Assembly (NCBI GenBank): GCA_963930775.1
Contig: OZ005694.1
Coordinates: forward strand, 3,224,001-3,288,000
DNA: 64,000 bases
From: Cliona cf. orientalis
Taxonomy: Eukaryota; Porifera; Demospongiae; Clionaida; Clionaidae
Direction of reading: 5' to 3'
The notes beneath the pieces were generated by a model. The model was given only the letters and a program-made list of their open reading frames with translations, was not told where the DNA came from and searched no databases. The translations under genes were made by a program, and so were the position numbers. Below, in pieces: positions 1 to 12,900 of this stretch. Positions within the stretch are counted from its first letter, which is position 1; each line of letters begins with the position of its first letter.

Positions 1-609
1 GTAGTCTTGAGTTAGCCCAAGAAAACAGAAAGAAAGAAAGAAAGAAAGAAAGAATGAGAAAAGGCTATTTTTTTGAACATCTGGTTCTGGCATATACAAT
101 TGAGTTGATGAATGGTCTTGGTCTTGTTAGATCGATAATTTGCTGTAGATTCTGATTTTGACACTTAGAAATCTCACAGAGTTACCTGTTTTGAGATATT
201 TGGATGTTTATAATGTATTATATATATGGAGTATCCGTGCCATCCCTACTTATAGAGTCTACCGACTCTATGATAATATTCACAGGGATTCCCCCAGAAT
301 GATATTCATAGGCTTTTAATTAAGTTGTGGCTTTAAACTCCACCCATTTCTTTGATGTTTATCCAATTAGCCCAAAGTCAAACCGGGTGGCCCACCCTGA
401 TTCAGGTATGCTGGGGGAAACACTGTATTCACAAACTACCACTGTATTTAGGCTAACATTCTAGGACCTCAGTGTACATGTACATAGCAGTTGATGACCT
501 TTACCAGAAAATTGTGAAGGCTTAAAATAATGGTACATGTACATGTAGTTTTAATTTTGGTAAAAAACTTGTTCTGTGTTGGGATAAAATATTGTTAATT
601 ATTGTGCAG
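1..609. other. Upstream intron of the ENKD1-like gene (no exon seen)
   Basis: I find no coding exon here. The stretch starts with a GAAA microsatellite (about 29-54) and is A+T-rich, with several TACATGTA palindromes near 475-545. It ends in the splice acceptor TTGTGCAG just before the exon at 610. Since that exon lacks a start codon in frame and encodes the middle of a domain, this is presumably intron sequence of a gene whose 5' exons lie outside the window. Confidence 0.5.
29..54. repeat. (GAAA)n microsatellite
   Basis: About six uninterrupted copies of the tetramer GAAA are visible directly. No function is suggested. Confidence 0.9.
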
Positions 610-3168
610 CCTAGTGAAGCGTAAGGAAGAATGGCAGAGAGCTGAAGAAGAGAGGATAAGTTCATTGCCTGATCCCTCAGTTCCCTCTGGGCATACCGTG
701 ATGCCCGACAAGGAAAGGCGAGAGACACTCAATGCTTTACAAGAAGGTATGAAGCCTTACTGCAAACTACATGACTAATTTATATGACATTGTATGTTTG
801 ATCACATGGCTTTCAACCATTCTGATGTGTTGGAAAGTGCATGTGCTTCAAATAGACATGTACAGTGTACATGTAGATATGCAAGTTGCACACTTAAGTG
901 TGTATTAACTAGATATTGCCAAGTTTGAGTCAGGGTTTTATTTAGCTAGGGGTGGGGGCCGTCACTCTCCCCCTCTCCTGTAGAGCAGCCACCAATCACA
1001 CATGCAATACATGTACACTGATGTGAATAGTAAAAGTGTCCAAATGGGAAGTTTTGCTCATTTTTAACCCAAAAATCCTCTAAAGCTTCACGCTATGTCC
1101 AGAAGGAGACACATTTCTCATTCTACATATATACTTCACTATTAATAAGGAGGGAAACCAGTGGGTATCACTGACAGGCTACTCTGAAATCCGGGTCTCA
1201 GAAGCCACCAGAAACAGTCTCAGATCATCCCAGTATACATTTTAGTTGTGTGTCTTTGAGGACCCTTATATCCCTAGTAGCAATTTACTTTTCTGAAACA
1301 ACCAACAGTAGGGGTATCAATAATTGTGACATTCGATACAGTTTCAAGTTTGTCAAGCTACATGTAGCTGTGGGGATAGCATGGGTGCATCAGTCGACCA
1401 CAAGAGTACACAATAAAGAGAGAGAAGAGAGTGTCCCAACGCACTATATGCTCTGTATAAGATATCTGCAGAAAGTCACGTGCCAGGAATTCAAGAATTG
1501 ACCAATTAGGGTGTTCGATTCAAATGGTACATTATGGGCGTGGCCTCGAGTGCAAGCTAAGGCGAGAGCGATTTCGACTGAAAATACTAGCAGATAACAG
1601 TATAAAACGAACATTCATGAAGAATCTAGCACAAACCCCATAAACAATGCCAACCATCTTGTACACAGCATATAGCACGTTAGTACGCTCTCTTCTCTCC
1701 CCAAATTATTTATTCTTGCTCAACTGATTATTAGTTTCTTATCAGGTACTAGGTAGAGTCCCAACGTGGGCAGATGATACCGGTAGTTTTAATTATTGCA
1801 AATCATAATAAACCCTAGAAGTGCTTGCATACAGAAGTTTCAAAAACTCTTACTTTATCAGTAATTTGCCCTAATAGTTCAGCTCATAGGGCATGCCAAC
1901 ATGATTGAGCTGAACAACAATGATCACGTGACTAGACATGGTACCTTTATTGCATCATTGGCATGCAGTAATAAATTTTAGCTTGAAAAATTGATGCAGG
2001 TAGCTAATGTGAAACTCATAATTTAGGGCCTAAACTTCAGCACAAAACAGTAACTGTTGTAGTTGCACAACTACTCAGCATTATTAACCCTCGGCGCATG
2101 CGCGAGGGTTACGGTAGTTGGTCTGTGTGTCTGTGTGTCTGTCTGTCTGTCTGTTATCACGCTATCTGCTACATACCTCATTTGCGAGTCCAATTTGCGG
2201 TGTTGTATGGTTCCTTATGGCATTCCAAACCCATGATTTGTGTGGATTTCTCCGAAAACGCTTTGTTCGCCAGTTTTGGCGTCATTTGCCAATTCTAAGC
2301 TTCTTGACTTTGCCCGAGCTAGCGATAGCATGACTTAACGTATAAATACATGTAGTTGTGCGCTATATACGGTATGTATGTCTATTAATCCTCTGCGCAT
2401 GCGCGGTTGCATCAATCCCATTGCTCAGTCCACTGGCGAGCTTTTGACGATCGTTGGGATGACAGTGGCTTCTTTTCAACTCTAAGGCTTAGCTGCCAAT
2501 TGCCATGTGTATTCTTGTGGTACTCTTTGACTCTCTGGCTTGTATGCATGCATGGCATTACAGTGCTTGAACCCAAGTTAGTTACGATAGCTACTGTTTG
2601 GACATGCAATATTGCGCAGTGTGCTTCAGTCTTGTGCCAAGTGTCAGTCTGGAGTTCCATACAATATACCAGGGTTGTTACTGCTGTGAGCTGCTGAACC
2701 TTGAATAACACTGCTGTCCATCAGCCTCGTCCCCAATCCTAGTAGACTCACCCCGGCGGCCCACAGCCCTTTAGCTACCCCCTTGTCTGCATGCATCTGT
2801 TGAAGCATGTAGCTAATGTCATGCAACGTGCCGACGGTTTTATGCTCGAGAGAGCTCTAGTTATACGACTGCACACATAATTCCAAAACTCTTGATAGTT
2901 GGGTTCTTAGCACAAATTGGAAACTCTTTGAAAATGATATTAATATTATACACACCTGACTATCTGTATTAACTTCCAGCTTGGTGTTAACTCTTTCCTT
3001 GCAGATCTGTCTCTACTAATAGCAGAGTTGCAAGCACTACCTCTTTGTCGTGACACTTTGCATATACAACAGAAAAAAGTGCGTTTGGAAACAAAAATGT
3101 CAGAAGTTGAAGATGCTATCAAAATTTTCTCTAAACCAAAAGTATTCATTAAATTAGATAAAATTTAA
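610..3168 (+). CDS. ENKD1: Enkurin-domain protein, ENKD1-like (3' part, two exons)
   Basis: Exons at 610-746 and 3005-3168 join in phase 1 and encode the last 100 or so residues of an ENKUR-domain protein, ending at TAA 3166-3168. Visible motifs are KRKEEWQRAEEER, PDPSVPSGHTVMP, ETLNALQ, LPLCRDTL and, at the end, EVEDAIKIFSKPKVFIKLD. The PDP-x-x-P-x-GHT-x-MP block and the AIKIFSKPKVF end resemble ENKD1 more than enkurin itself, which is the basis of the symbol. ENKUR proteins are linked to cilia and microtubules (family knowledge); nothing in this fragment shows its partner. Splice sites are CAG|C, G|GTATGA and CAG|A. The gene is truncated by the window edge, so its start and N-terminus are not visible. 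The 2.26-kb intron is repeat-rich. Confidence 0.85.
747..3004 (+). other. Last intron of ENKD1-like gene, repeat-bearing
   Basis: There is no coding exon. It contains a fragment starting near 912 (CAGGGTTTTATTTAGC), and a motif at about 1196-1224 (AGAAGCCACCAGAAACAG) that recurs at about 18298-18324. A third motif at about 1272-1296 (AGTAGCAATTTACTTTTCTG) recurs as the ends of a fold-back element in the calpain gene. A palindrome at 2092-2115 (AACCCTCGGCGCATGCGCGA) is followed by TGTC/TCTG microsatellite DNA. Confidence 0.6.
2092..2155. repeat. GCATGC palindrome plus (TCTG)n microsatellite
   Basis: An inverted repeat around GCGCATGCGC (TTAACCCTCG on one side, CGAGGGTTA on the other) is followed by TGTGTGTC and about six TCTG units. 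The GCGCATGC core followed by AGGG is also found at the ends of other dispersed copies in the window (12465, 13885, 27096, 38760), so this may be a fragment of the same family. Confidence 0.6.
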
Positions 3169-3977
3169 TAGTAATTATCAGCTTTTCTCTTGTGCATGTA
3201 CATGTATGTCGATCCTCATTGTTAATTTTAATTTACACTGCACTATTAAAGTACATTACACTGGCATAGTTTTGAGAATAATAGGTGTGTAAGCATTTGA
3301 GAAATTATGCTACATGTATAGCATTATAAGCATCAACTGGCATATTATTTTGAGACTTCTAGGGCACACTATTGCAAGTACTTGTTTTAACCAGGGACTA
3401 TAATATTAATGTATAGTCCCTGTTTTAACATAATCGCCATAAGCTCCAAGTATTCTGCAAAGGAAAAATCAAAGGGTTTACTTAATTATCCTGCACCCAT
3501 CATGATAATGTCATAATAATTATTACACGGTATCTCATGCACTATACCGTAGGTCGGGTTTTAATTGCAAGTATCTATTAATTGTGAATTGCGAGTTTTT
3601 CTACGTTTCGCAATTAATAGATTCGCAAACAAACATGCACATATACTATAGTACAGTACGGGGTTGTCCATTGCAATTTGGCCTGACTTGACTAGAACAT
3701 AAACTATGCAATTAAAACCCGTCCTACGGTAATTAACGATTTTAGCAGCATACAAAATCTCTTGAAATATTGATTTTCAGTGTGAAAAGCCAACCGATGG
3801 AATAATATAGAAAATCAAACTGTACTTCACACAAACTAACTACAACAATAAAAAGCAGTTACGAGAAATGACTTGGTGTTATGTAGATAGGAGCAGTTAT
3901 GAAAGAATTTGTGTGTATGAATATCAAGATCGATGAGGAGAATGACACAAAATCAAGATTAATTTTAGAACCAGTAC
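3169..3977. other. Convergent 3' spacer between ENKD1-like and DUSP10-like genes
   Basis: This 809-bp spacer separates two genes that face each other. An ATTAAA at about 3244-3249 could be the polyadenylation signal of the upstream gene. A 187-bp fold-back element occupies 3545-3731. I see no further coding sequence. Confidence 0.5.
3545..3731. mobile_element. Fold-back MITE with TACCGTA ends
   Basis: The left end TACCGTAGGTCGGGTTTTAA is repeated in inverted form at the right end with one mismatch over about 25 bp. The terminal TA pairs could be a TA target duplication. There is no coding capacity. The ends match the TACCGTA ends of elements at 19663, 30325 and 34941. Confidence 0.75.
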
Positions 3978-6900
3978 TCAGTCAGACGTTTCAAATTTCT
4001 TAACCATGTCCTTTACCATGGAAGATGTCGAGGATGGAGGAATTGAAGAAACGGCAGATGGCTTATCTACGCTTGAAGGAGCAGAACTGAGTTGATTAGG
4101 GAATGGGGCAGTAGTAGAAGCAGGTTGTTCAGCTGGTTGTGGAATAAAAGGTGAATTTGAAGACAGAGGTTTAGAGCAGACAGAAGGATCAGCAGAATCA
4201 CTCTGCTGATTTGTGTTGTCATTGGGTTGCACAGAGACATCTGACTTTTGCTGTTTTTTATGCCTTCTGGGCATGGGCATCTTGAGAAGAAAAGGCTGCC
4301 CACTTGCCTCCACACTAGCGCTGCCAATAGTTGCTCCAGCCGACTTTGGCTCTGGAGTATTGTTAGCGCTAGAGCTCCCTGACCCACCTGAAGACTGCCT
4401 TATGGCTTCAGACAATTCCATCTGTGCAGAAGTCGGCAAGTAGCCACTGATATCCAGCTTTTGTGCATTGTTTGGATTATTCAAGAGTTCCTTTTCAAAT
4501 TGCACAAGTTGTCCCATGAAATTGAGGTTTGGTGAGATGGCGGGACGCTTGTCTTTTACAAATTGATATGCCACCTATAAATATCAAAAATTTAGCACAT
4601 CATAATAGCCAAAGAATCTTTTATTACAGTTTTGTCTCTAACAGTTGTTCATGGGCTTGCTTATGACCACACCCACTGGCTACTATTCCTTTCGCAGAGC
4701 TCCATGTGCAGCTATAGTCTCGCAAGCCACTCCCAACAATCAGAGGGAAAGAGGGTCTGGTGACCATGCATACGAGTTGTTCTGGTGACAGGATTTGGTC
4801 GCGTCCAATCAGATTCGAGATTTGAATTTATTGCTTGGCAACGCTTTACTGGCGGCGCACGCGCAACGCAGTTGGCTTCGCGTTGTTTGCGGTTACCCAT
4901 GACGTCTTTCGTAATTATTGCATTCCGATGGAACAACTAGCTATACGCATGGTCACCAGACCCTCTTTCTCTTGAGATTAAAGGGTGTGGCTAGCGAGAC
5001 TAGTGCAGCTACTAATTGAGATGCGGCTTTTATTCGAATAAATGCGTTAGCATGCACCAAACAATATCTGACCATGGCCGTGAGACATCCAAATGCCCAT
5101 ACATGTATACATGTATATGTGCTGTAGAGTATGGGTATTGATTTTGCTGTGAGCAATGCATAATGAGGTTGAACCCAAGTCAACAGGGAGGCATGCGTTG
5201 CTGATAGTATTACATGTACGTGGGTTGTTGCTAGATTATAGCAGTCTGTATAGGTTACATTACGAGGTGGAGGTCTCTACGGGATTTATACACTGAGGGC
5301 CGGAGGCCCGAGGCTGTGTAAATCCCGTAGAGACCGAACCGAGTGATGTAACCGACTTGTACCATGGGCTACGTGGTCCTGACAACGTATCTACGGCCTA
5401 GCAACTACAGCGCAGGCCATAAAAGACTCGAGCGCGTACCTAGCAACAGTTCAAACTGTAGCGAACCAGATACACTAATTATGTTCTGAATACAAACCAA
5501 GACAAAACTGTTATGTTGCTTTGTACTGCATTCAGTTGTATGACCCTTACTGTCTGGCAGGCAGCCCTTATAGAGTTGTTTAGGCATTATTTAAGCTCTG
5601 TGTGATTTTGTAAGAACTCAGTTATTGCTTGATTCATGATAAAGTTGACCTTGATGCCACATTGGTGACCCTGACGTGATCTTCGATTTTGGCGTCCACC
5701 AACTGAATGCGGATGTCTTCTGGGAGTCGCTCCAGAAAAAGCTGTTCAAAAAGTAGACATGGAGGGTGGTCTCCAAGGAGTGCTAGCATTTCGTCCATCA
5801 GAGCAGAAGGCTTCAAGTCACCAAGAGGGCGGAAGTGGAGCAAGCGGGAGGCTGTCTATAAGACGACCTTTAAGTGTTGAATACTTGTTGTCATCTGGAG
5901 GTTGGCTGATGAGGATTAAAACTCTTGTTGCTGTATCTTGGTCAAGTGCTGCAACAACTTTGTATCATCGGCTGTAATTCCGCGGAGGTTGAATTGAGCT
6001 TCAGCCTGTGCAAACCATACATCAGGCTGGGCTGTCCAGAGGTAGGCAGCTTGAGTGCTACTGCGTGTTCTTCTCTTGCCATGAAGTACATTCCTGGCGT
6101 CAAAGTTGTGACGTGAACTGTGGCCCTCTGCCAGAAGATATGTGGAGCGGGGTTCCAAAACGAGCAATCCAGTGAAAGGCTAAGGCTTTGCCACATTGGT
6201 GACCCTGACGTGATCAAGGCCAACTTTATCATGAACCATCGTTGTCGATCCAGTCGACGCTGGACATCGATGCATACTGAGCCAACGCCGTTTTCTGTCC
6301 AACTCGAGCTTCTTCCTTGACATTCAGAACCACAATACTATCGTCACTGCGTACAAAAGGCTGGCCATGTCATCGCTGTCTTGATTTCAACTCGAGGTAG
6401 TCAGAGTGCAGCTCAGTTTTTACTACTGCTGACTTGGCAATCATTCGCTGCACCCATTCAATTAACACAGTTAGACCTGCCCACTAATCATCTGCATACA
6501 GTACTCTGCATAGCACTAGAGTTCTGTACTTTATCTCTTTCACTAACAAAAGATGCTGTAACTACCCTAGCAGGCATGATCATGTAAAATTTCATTGCCT
6601 CAGAGGTAGGTGTCTATCTAGATAGACACCTCCTAGGAGGTGTCTATTTTATTTAGACACCTCCTATAAATCAATCTGATTGGTCAGAATGTTACAACCA
6701 TGGTACAATTACAGGGAGAAGCTAATCGTGACAACTACATCTGGAGCTGGTGTTTTTGTAACTGCCTAATCCATGTACATGTGTACTTCTGTAAAGAGCA
6801 AGCCTTTATCATAGCTATCCCAGCATCTTTGACTGGTACTCTTTTGGTTGTGGCAGGATCGCCACTGCAGTTGTTTGCAAGATGAGCCAGCTGTGTTGGC

Positions 6901-9900
6901 TCTACTTGTTCTTTAAACTTAGTAATACATGTAGCTGTATAATTATATAATGGCTACATGTAGGTAGCAGTTCAAGTTGTACACTCCTTGCCATGGCCAC
7001 TGAAGCTAAGTTTAACACACACTCACCTGCATTGACATTCCAAAGTGGAACATGAGGTAGGCAATGGTGAGAGTGACAGAGCGGGACACTCCAGCCATAC
7101 AGTGAATCAATATGATAGAGTCTCTCTTCCGAGCCTCCTCTGTATTAGCAATGGAAAATGATAGGTAGCAAGCCAACAAACAGAGACTTAAATAGGATAG
7201 TCAATTACTATTCTTCAGGGGGGGGGGGGGGGGAATTAGATTATAGATCATATAGACTACGTAACTGGGATCCGGGATTGGATGCAGCTCATGTGAGCAA
7301 TAGACTTAAGGTTATGGGATAGTATTCGACGCGCAATTTATCAAGGGGTTCGAAACACACCCAAAAAACGTACGAGATTTCGAAATCCCGAGATTTTGCT
7401 TGAGATTTCCGGATTTTCGTTGGGATTTCAAGATTTCACATAAGATTTTAAGTAGCTAGGCCTATGACATGCTTACCATCTGGAAATACAATGTATCATC
7501 AAACTGAGAATCTATTGCATCGGAGAGGCGTATAGCTAGCTAGCTAGCTTTTAGCACACTCGGAGTCTCCAGCGTTTGAGCACTCGGTTGCTAGTTTAAT
7601 AGTAGTTCGGGGATAGTCCCGCTAGCCACACCCTTCTGGGGGTGTGGTGCGCGCACGCTATGAATGCAAATGTGGAAATAATTATACATACTAGCCTATA
7701 TACGGACACTCGGATCTATTTTCAAGATTTCAGATTTGTGAGATTTCAAGATTTCAGCTAAGATTTCTGAAGTGCTGTACGAGATTTCAGGGTAGTTTCG
7801 AACCCCTCGCAATTTATGAATGATTGTGCACAGACACAGTTCACGTATGTTTTCATGCTGTTTAGTCGGAAATGCGAACAAACGGTGACCATTTCCAGAT
7901 GTAAACAAAGTCCAAGTTTCTGCGTCAACTTTTGAAGACCAGAGACTCGAACAAACTGACTTCGCTGTCGTTCACGATAGTCCATCGATCGGAGCAGGGC
8001 CAAGTATAGCTCTTTTTCGAAAACTCTAAGATGGTAAGTCGTCAGACAAGGTTTTGTCCTGGAGGGCCGCCATTAAGCGAGTCAAATGGCAGCTGAGCAG
8101 TAAGTTTTTATGTTCGCTTTCTATTCGTGTAACTCGACAGAGTTTAAACGCTATCATTTTGTTTGTATGTCATTACATAGAGGCTGTTTACCTTGGCAAA
8201 AACTGATGCAGGAAATTGCAATACTTACCCGCGCTTGCAGACAGACAGTGGCATGTTTGCTTTTCGTTTTTGTGGACCATGGGGCAGGTGTCAGGAAAGC
8301 TACTTACCTGTGTCTTGACTGTGCAAAGAATGTGGACAAAAACTGGAATATAACTGTCTCATTTATTATTCATGTGAACTTTGACCATGCGTGGGTGGAA
8401 CACTATCCCGTAACCTTAATGCAAGCCATGGCGGGCACTCCGTGTCTACCTAGTAGACCGAGGCAGCTGAACGAGGCTCTACTCGTGCCTGTGTTAGTGC
8501 TATAGCTAAGTTGAGACAACAAAAGCAAAGCACTATGATGAAAGAATACTAGCAACATTATGTGAAGAGTACAACTACCTACAATGATTTTTTTTCAAGG
8601 GACAAAGTCCTTCACTGCTTCTTCGTCCATACTTGCTCCATAAATGCTGTACAAAATCACTCTATCTCAACGCCAAGTCAAAGTATGGTTCTCTCTGTAC
8701 TAGTAGCCAGTTTTTTGGAGACCACACTGCTACTGTTGGGCCAGAGACCTTGAAAAACACCAAAACGACATCATTTTGGAAGTCTCCTACTTTTTGGGAC
8801 TAGAAAAATTCAGGTACTAAGCAAACGAGCATTTCATCGCTACAGAAAGCCTTGTCTATACTATAATAGCCTAGTTTCAAGCTTCCAAGTGTTTCTGTTT
8901 AGTAGATATTGTCAAAAATATTTGAAAATTTCGTGTGATTTTTGGCCATTTTTGTGTATTTTGTGGTTTTGGGGGTTCCTATATATCCCGGTTACATAAT
9001 CTATAATATCTATGATTAGATACAAGTATACTATAGGGGCCCGGGGTGCACTTCAGGAGTGAAGTGTTCGTAGTGTACACAAACTTACCAACAAATGCAA
9101 ATGCTTCCTGAAAGTAGTTTGACAGCTTCTGTGATCCAGTATCAATCACAGAAATCCTTTTGTATGTGACATCCTGGTCCTCAAACTGGTTAGGGCATTT
9201 TGGGGTAACATTCAACACATGCTTGATCCCAAATGATTTGAAGACCTATGCAAGGGAAAGAGCTTAAGTAATCATTCAAGATGCTGCGTTGCCTGTTATA
9301 ATATACATGTACATTGAGAACTTCTTTAGCTTCTTATAGCAGAAATAATAACAAACCAAAACATAGCAGAAATAATGAGTACAGAATTTTCTGTCAGTTG
9401 TTACGAGAAGCTAAGCTTGGAGTAGGGGTAGGGGTATAGGGGTCTGGGAGCATGCTCCACTAGATAATTATAAGAGTGCACAGCAGCTCAAAACTGCAAT
9501 CACATCTACTTACCTTACTACTTTTAGCGTCCTTCTCACTGCCCAGTACAAGGTAAGAGAGTACATGAACTGGAGGAGCTGTTGTCCAGTCTAGTGCCTG
9601 ATCACGAACACCTTAAAGGTAAAGACAATAGAAATCTCAATGTATGGCAGATGATATATGTAGGTACATACACCACACTAGGAAACATAGTCACTAAGTG
9701 TCCAGTAGAGCATCGTAAGTCACATCAGTGAACAGGCTTGACTTGTGTTTGCAAGTGCTAAACTTAAACAGTTAAGCAGTTGATGATCAGTAACACTACA
9801 ACTTGAACAAGGTGCTTCTGGTAGTATCATACAACTTCACATAGCACCCAAATTATACAATACATAATAATTGTGTAGCACTACAATCAACAATTATTAT

Positions 9901-12900
9901 CTTTTGTACTCAAAACAGCTTCCACCATGACATCATGAAGGGTAGTGAAACTCCAAATGGAAACGGAATATGCTCAATCGCCAGATTTGCTGAGCAGCAA
10001 CTGGTAGAGAATAGTGTGTCCATCTGCTAGAGAGATGCACAAGCTAGCGTCCTAGCAAGGCACAGATGATAGTCACTGCACCAAGCTCAGCTAATAGATG
10101 CATTGTTAACTCCCAATCAATCATCAAAATTTATTCTTAGCATATGCCACTTCTTGGATAAAAGCAAGAAACATAACTATGCAATGAGAAATCTATATAC
10201 ATGTACACTCCAAAACTTACCAAGTAGTTATGTAATATACATAACAGGTTAACCTCATTGGTTAATCCTTAACATACATGTGCAACAATTTCAGTCCGAA
10301 TGTGCATACCATTTCACAGAAATGTTCTCTAGTCCATAACAACTTAGATCTACACTTTGTAAGTACAGATCATAGATTGTGCTGTTGCAATTACGAATAT
10401 ACTATGATTCATAATCAACTCGTGCATGACAATTTACCCACAGTATGACAATTTGGCCAAGTACAATAACATTACATTGTGTATTACATAGAGGAGCTTA
10501 GTGAAAACCTAGCTGTTCCACGTACGAGGAAAGTCTGATCACTGATAGCAAGAGTACTGATAGTAGTTGGTTGTGCATAAACAACACATTCTGGTGAACG
10601 TTGCTCTCACATAGTAAGAAGTAAACAACGTAGAACGCAGGAGGAGGAAATAACAATATAATAATATTATAGTCCAGCTGTGTCACATTCACTATTTCTG
10701 TCACTGCACATGTGATATACATGTACATGTATTTTTATTATCCCTTACAAAAATAATTGAAGATTCAAGATTCCTATTCAAAGACAAACATTGGCAGAGT
10801 ATTTCAGACAAGTAATCATATGAAAGATGGATGGTAACTATGAGCTTGTTGATGTTCCATATGACCAGCGCCCGCCCACGCCACAGAGCAATGAATCAGT
10901 GTATACTGCACCAAATGCAAGTCAACTACTGAAGCAAAATTATTATCACGTCCCACAGGTCAAACCATCTTCAACTGAAAAACTGACATCAAACAAAACA
11001 GCTGATACCATCACACAAGCAGAAGCAGCAGGACACAGCAAAACAACACGCTGCCTCATTGTCATCAGCCTCCTCATGATAGCCATGTCAACACTTACGC
11101 TGGCAGCCATTTCACTAGGTATGCATAGTTTGCTCAAAGATGCACACAGAGAAGCTACAATGTACATGTTGCACATCTGACGCAGAGGTTGTATCTGAAG
11201 AGATAGCCAACTATTCACAATTAGCCAATGAGATACAAGAATTAAAGCTGCAACTTCATTATGCCAGAAGCAACAACTCTCAACTAGCAAGCCTACTTGA
11301 CTTAATCAGACAAGATATTACTCAGGTCCAAAGTGACATTGGAAGGATCAATAGCAGGACAGGAAATGCACAAAATCCTTACCAAAACTGCCGCAAAGAC
11401 AAGACTACGTGTACTCTCCCAAATTCAAGCACAACAGTGCCATATTGTCTAACCCCAACTCAAGAAATTAACATAAGTGTAAGTTAACCTCACTGCATGC
11501 ATAGCCTCGAAATAAAGCACAAAGGCTCAAGGAGAACACCTCAATTATTTCACTTGCTCCGCATTAATAACAAAACTATGTTTAAATTTAGCTTCACGAT
11601 ACTCCAAAAGATAATCAGTTTCAGAGCCTATATGTACATGCGTATCTTAGCATAATAATAATTATAATAATATTATGCTGTTATCAGGGTGAAATCAGAA
11701 CCCACAATAATACTAAAAATTATCTCTAAAAGCAAATTACAAGGGAGATGCATGATTCAAAATACCATGGATCCTAGAGTGTAGCTAAATACCGTACCCT
11801 CGTAAAAGAGGGCCCATGGGCGGTGCACCTTACACTGGGTCAAGATTGGGGGATAGTATTGCATTTAGATCAAAAGAGCACCCAGGTAAGTTACCCACGC
11901 TATCTTCATAATTCAATCAGTAGCAGCGGCTAGCTACTATTGATTTCAGCCTTATTCAAGCACGGTTACCAATCGAGAGAGAGGGCAGCTGGCTATTGGG
12001 CCAATACTTCATTGACAGTAGCCGTATTAAGTGAGTATGGTTACAATTACTAGCAGTGCACGATCATTCATTGTGCTGAAACAGCAAAAAGCTAGCTTTA
12101 CAGTTGTTTGACAGGATACTTATCGATCTTACACAGAATATTCGAAGTTCAGTCCTCATAAACCAGCCATTTCAAGTTTGAGCTGTGTTTTTAAGGCAGA
12201 TACACATGGGTGCATATTCAAGTAAACATTAGATCTTAGCAGGAAATTGAGCCCAAAGTGGGGTGGGGGGGATATTCTTAGTGGATCCTCTTTCGCGAGA
12301 GTATATTTTCTTATACTTGTAGTTTTACGATGACTTCCTTATCCAGTAAAATTAATAGCACACTTTTGCCATACTTCAAGCACGATATGAAAGTCAAATA
12401 TTTTTCTTGATCTACTGCTCAAAATGACATACCATAGAGCAGGTAATTTTGGCAAGCTAAACTTTATTGCCCCACACGCATACACGTAATCAGTTCTATC
12501 TGTCTATTTATCCGCCAACACAAAAATCGCTAAATCTGGAGATTTAGGTACCTGAGAAATTTGTAAGCATAATATGTTGAAATCATTGAAAAACTGGCTT
12601 TATTATGCTTCAAATTATTTGACAAGCCCACGAATGTTGCAAACACTGTGTTTTATTGCTCACACCTATCGACACTATCCATGTGCTTTCGGCTCATGCG
12701 CACAATATAGGGTCAACAGCCGCATGCTACTGCTGCAGCAGCTCTCATCTCTATGGATATAGATGCGTATGTGTAGTGCAGGGTATGTGCTCTAGGGAGT
12801 TTTAGTTATGTTGGTGAAATGGCACTTCCAGCTTAGAAAATTCACCAATTAAAATTTAACAACCAGAATTGAAACCAAAATCCTCGTTAAAGTTTCCTAC

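Larger units (their letters stand above)
4575..7026 (-). other. DUSP10-like intron 7, packed with mobile DNA
   Basis: This 2.45-kb intron has no exon of its own gene. It contains a TIR element (4715-5002), a fold-back element (5253-5353), a broken gag-like fragment (5634-6260) and paired palindromes (6603-6667). The 5990-6370 stretch has short open frames that are shadows of the gag fragment. Confidence 0.6.
7140..9088 (-). other. DUSP10-like intron 6
   Basis: This 1.95-kb intron contains a poly-G run (7218-7233) and a TIR element (7342-7807). From 7808 to 8990 is a stretch I cannot identify. An open frame of 131 codons on the plus strand at 8110-8505 has no recognisable domain, no homology I can name and no splice context; I take it as chance or repeat-derived. 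Confidence 0.45.

Noticed and set aside
2407-2711. Overlapping frames of about 100 codons on both strands in the ENKD1-like intron
   Set aside because: Both lie in repeat-like intron DNA; neither has a recognisable domain or splice sites.
5657-5682. TGGTGACCC word considered as a retroelement primer-binding site
   Set aside because: It is on the strand opposite to the gag-like frame and inside it, so it cannot serve that element as a primer site.
5925-6320. Short plus-strand open frames over the gag-like fragment
   Set aside because: They are antisense shadows; only the minus strand reads like a known family.
8110-8505. 131-codon plus-strand open frame in a phosphatase intron
   Set aside because: No recognisable domain, no splice context and composition unlike the real exons; it lies in repeat-like DNA beside a MITE.
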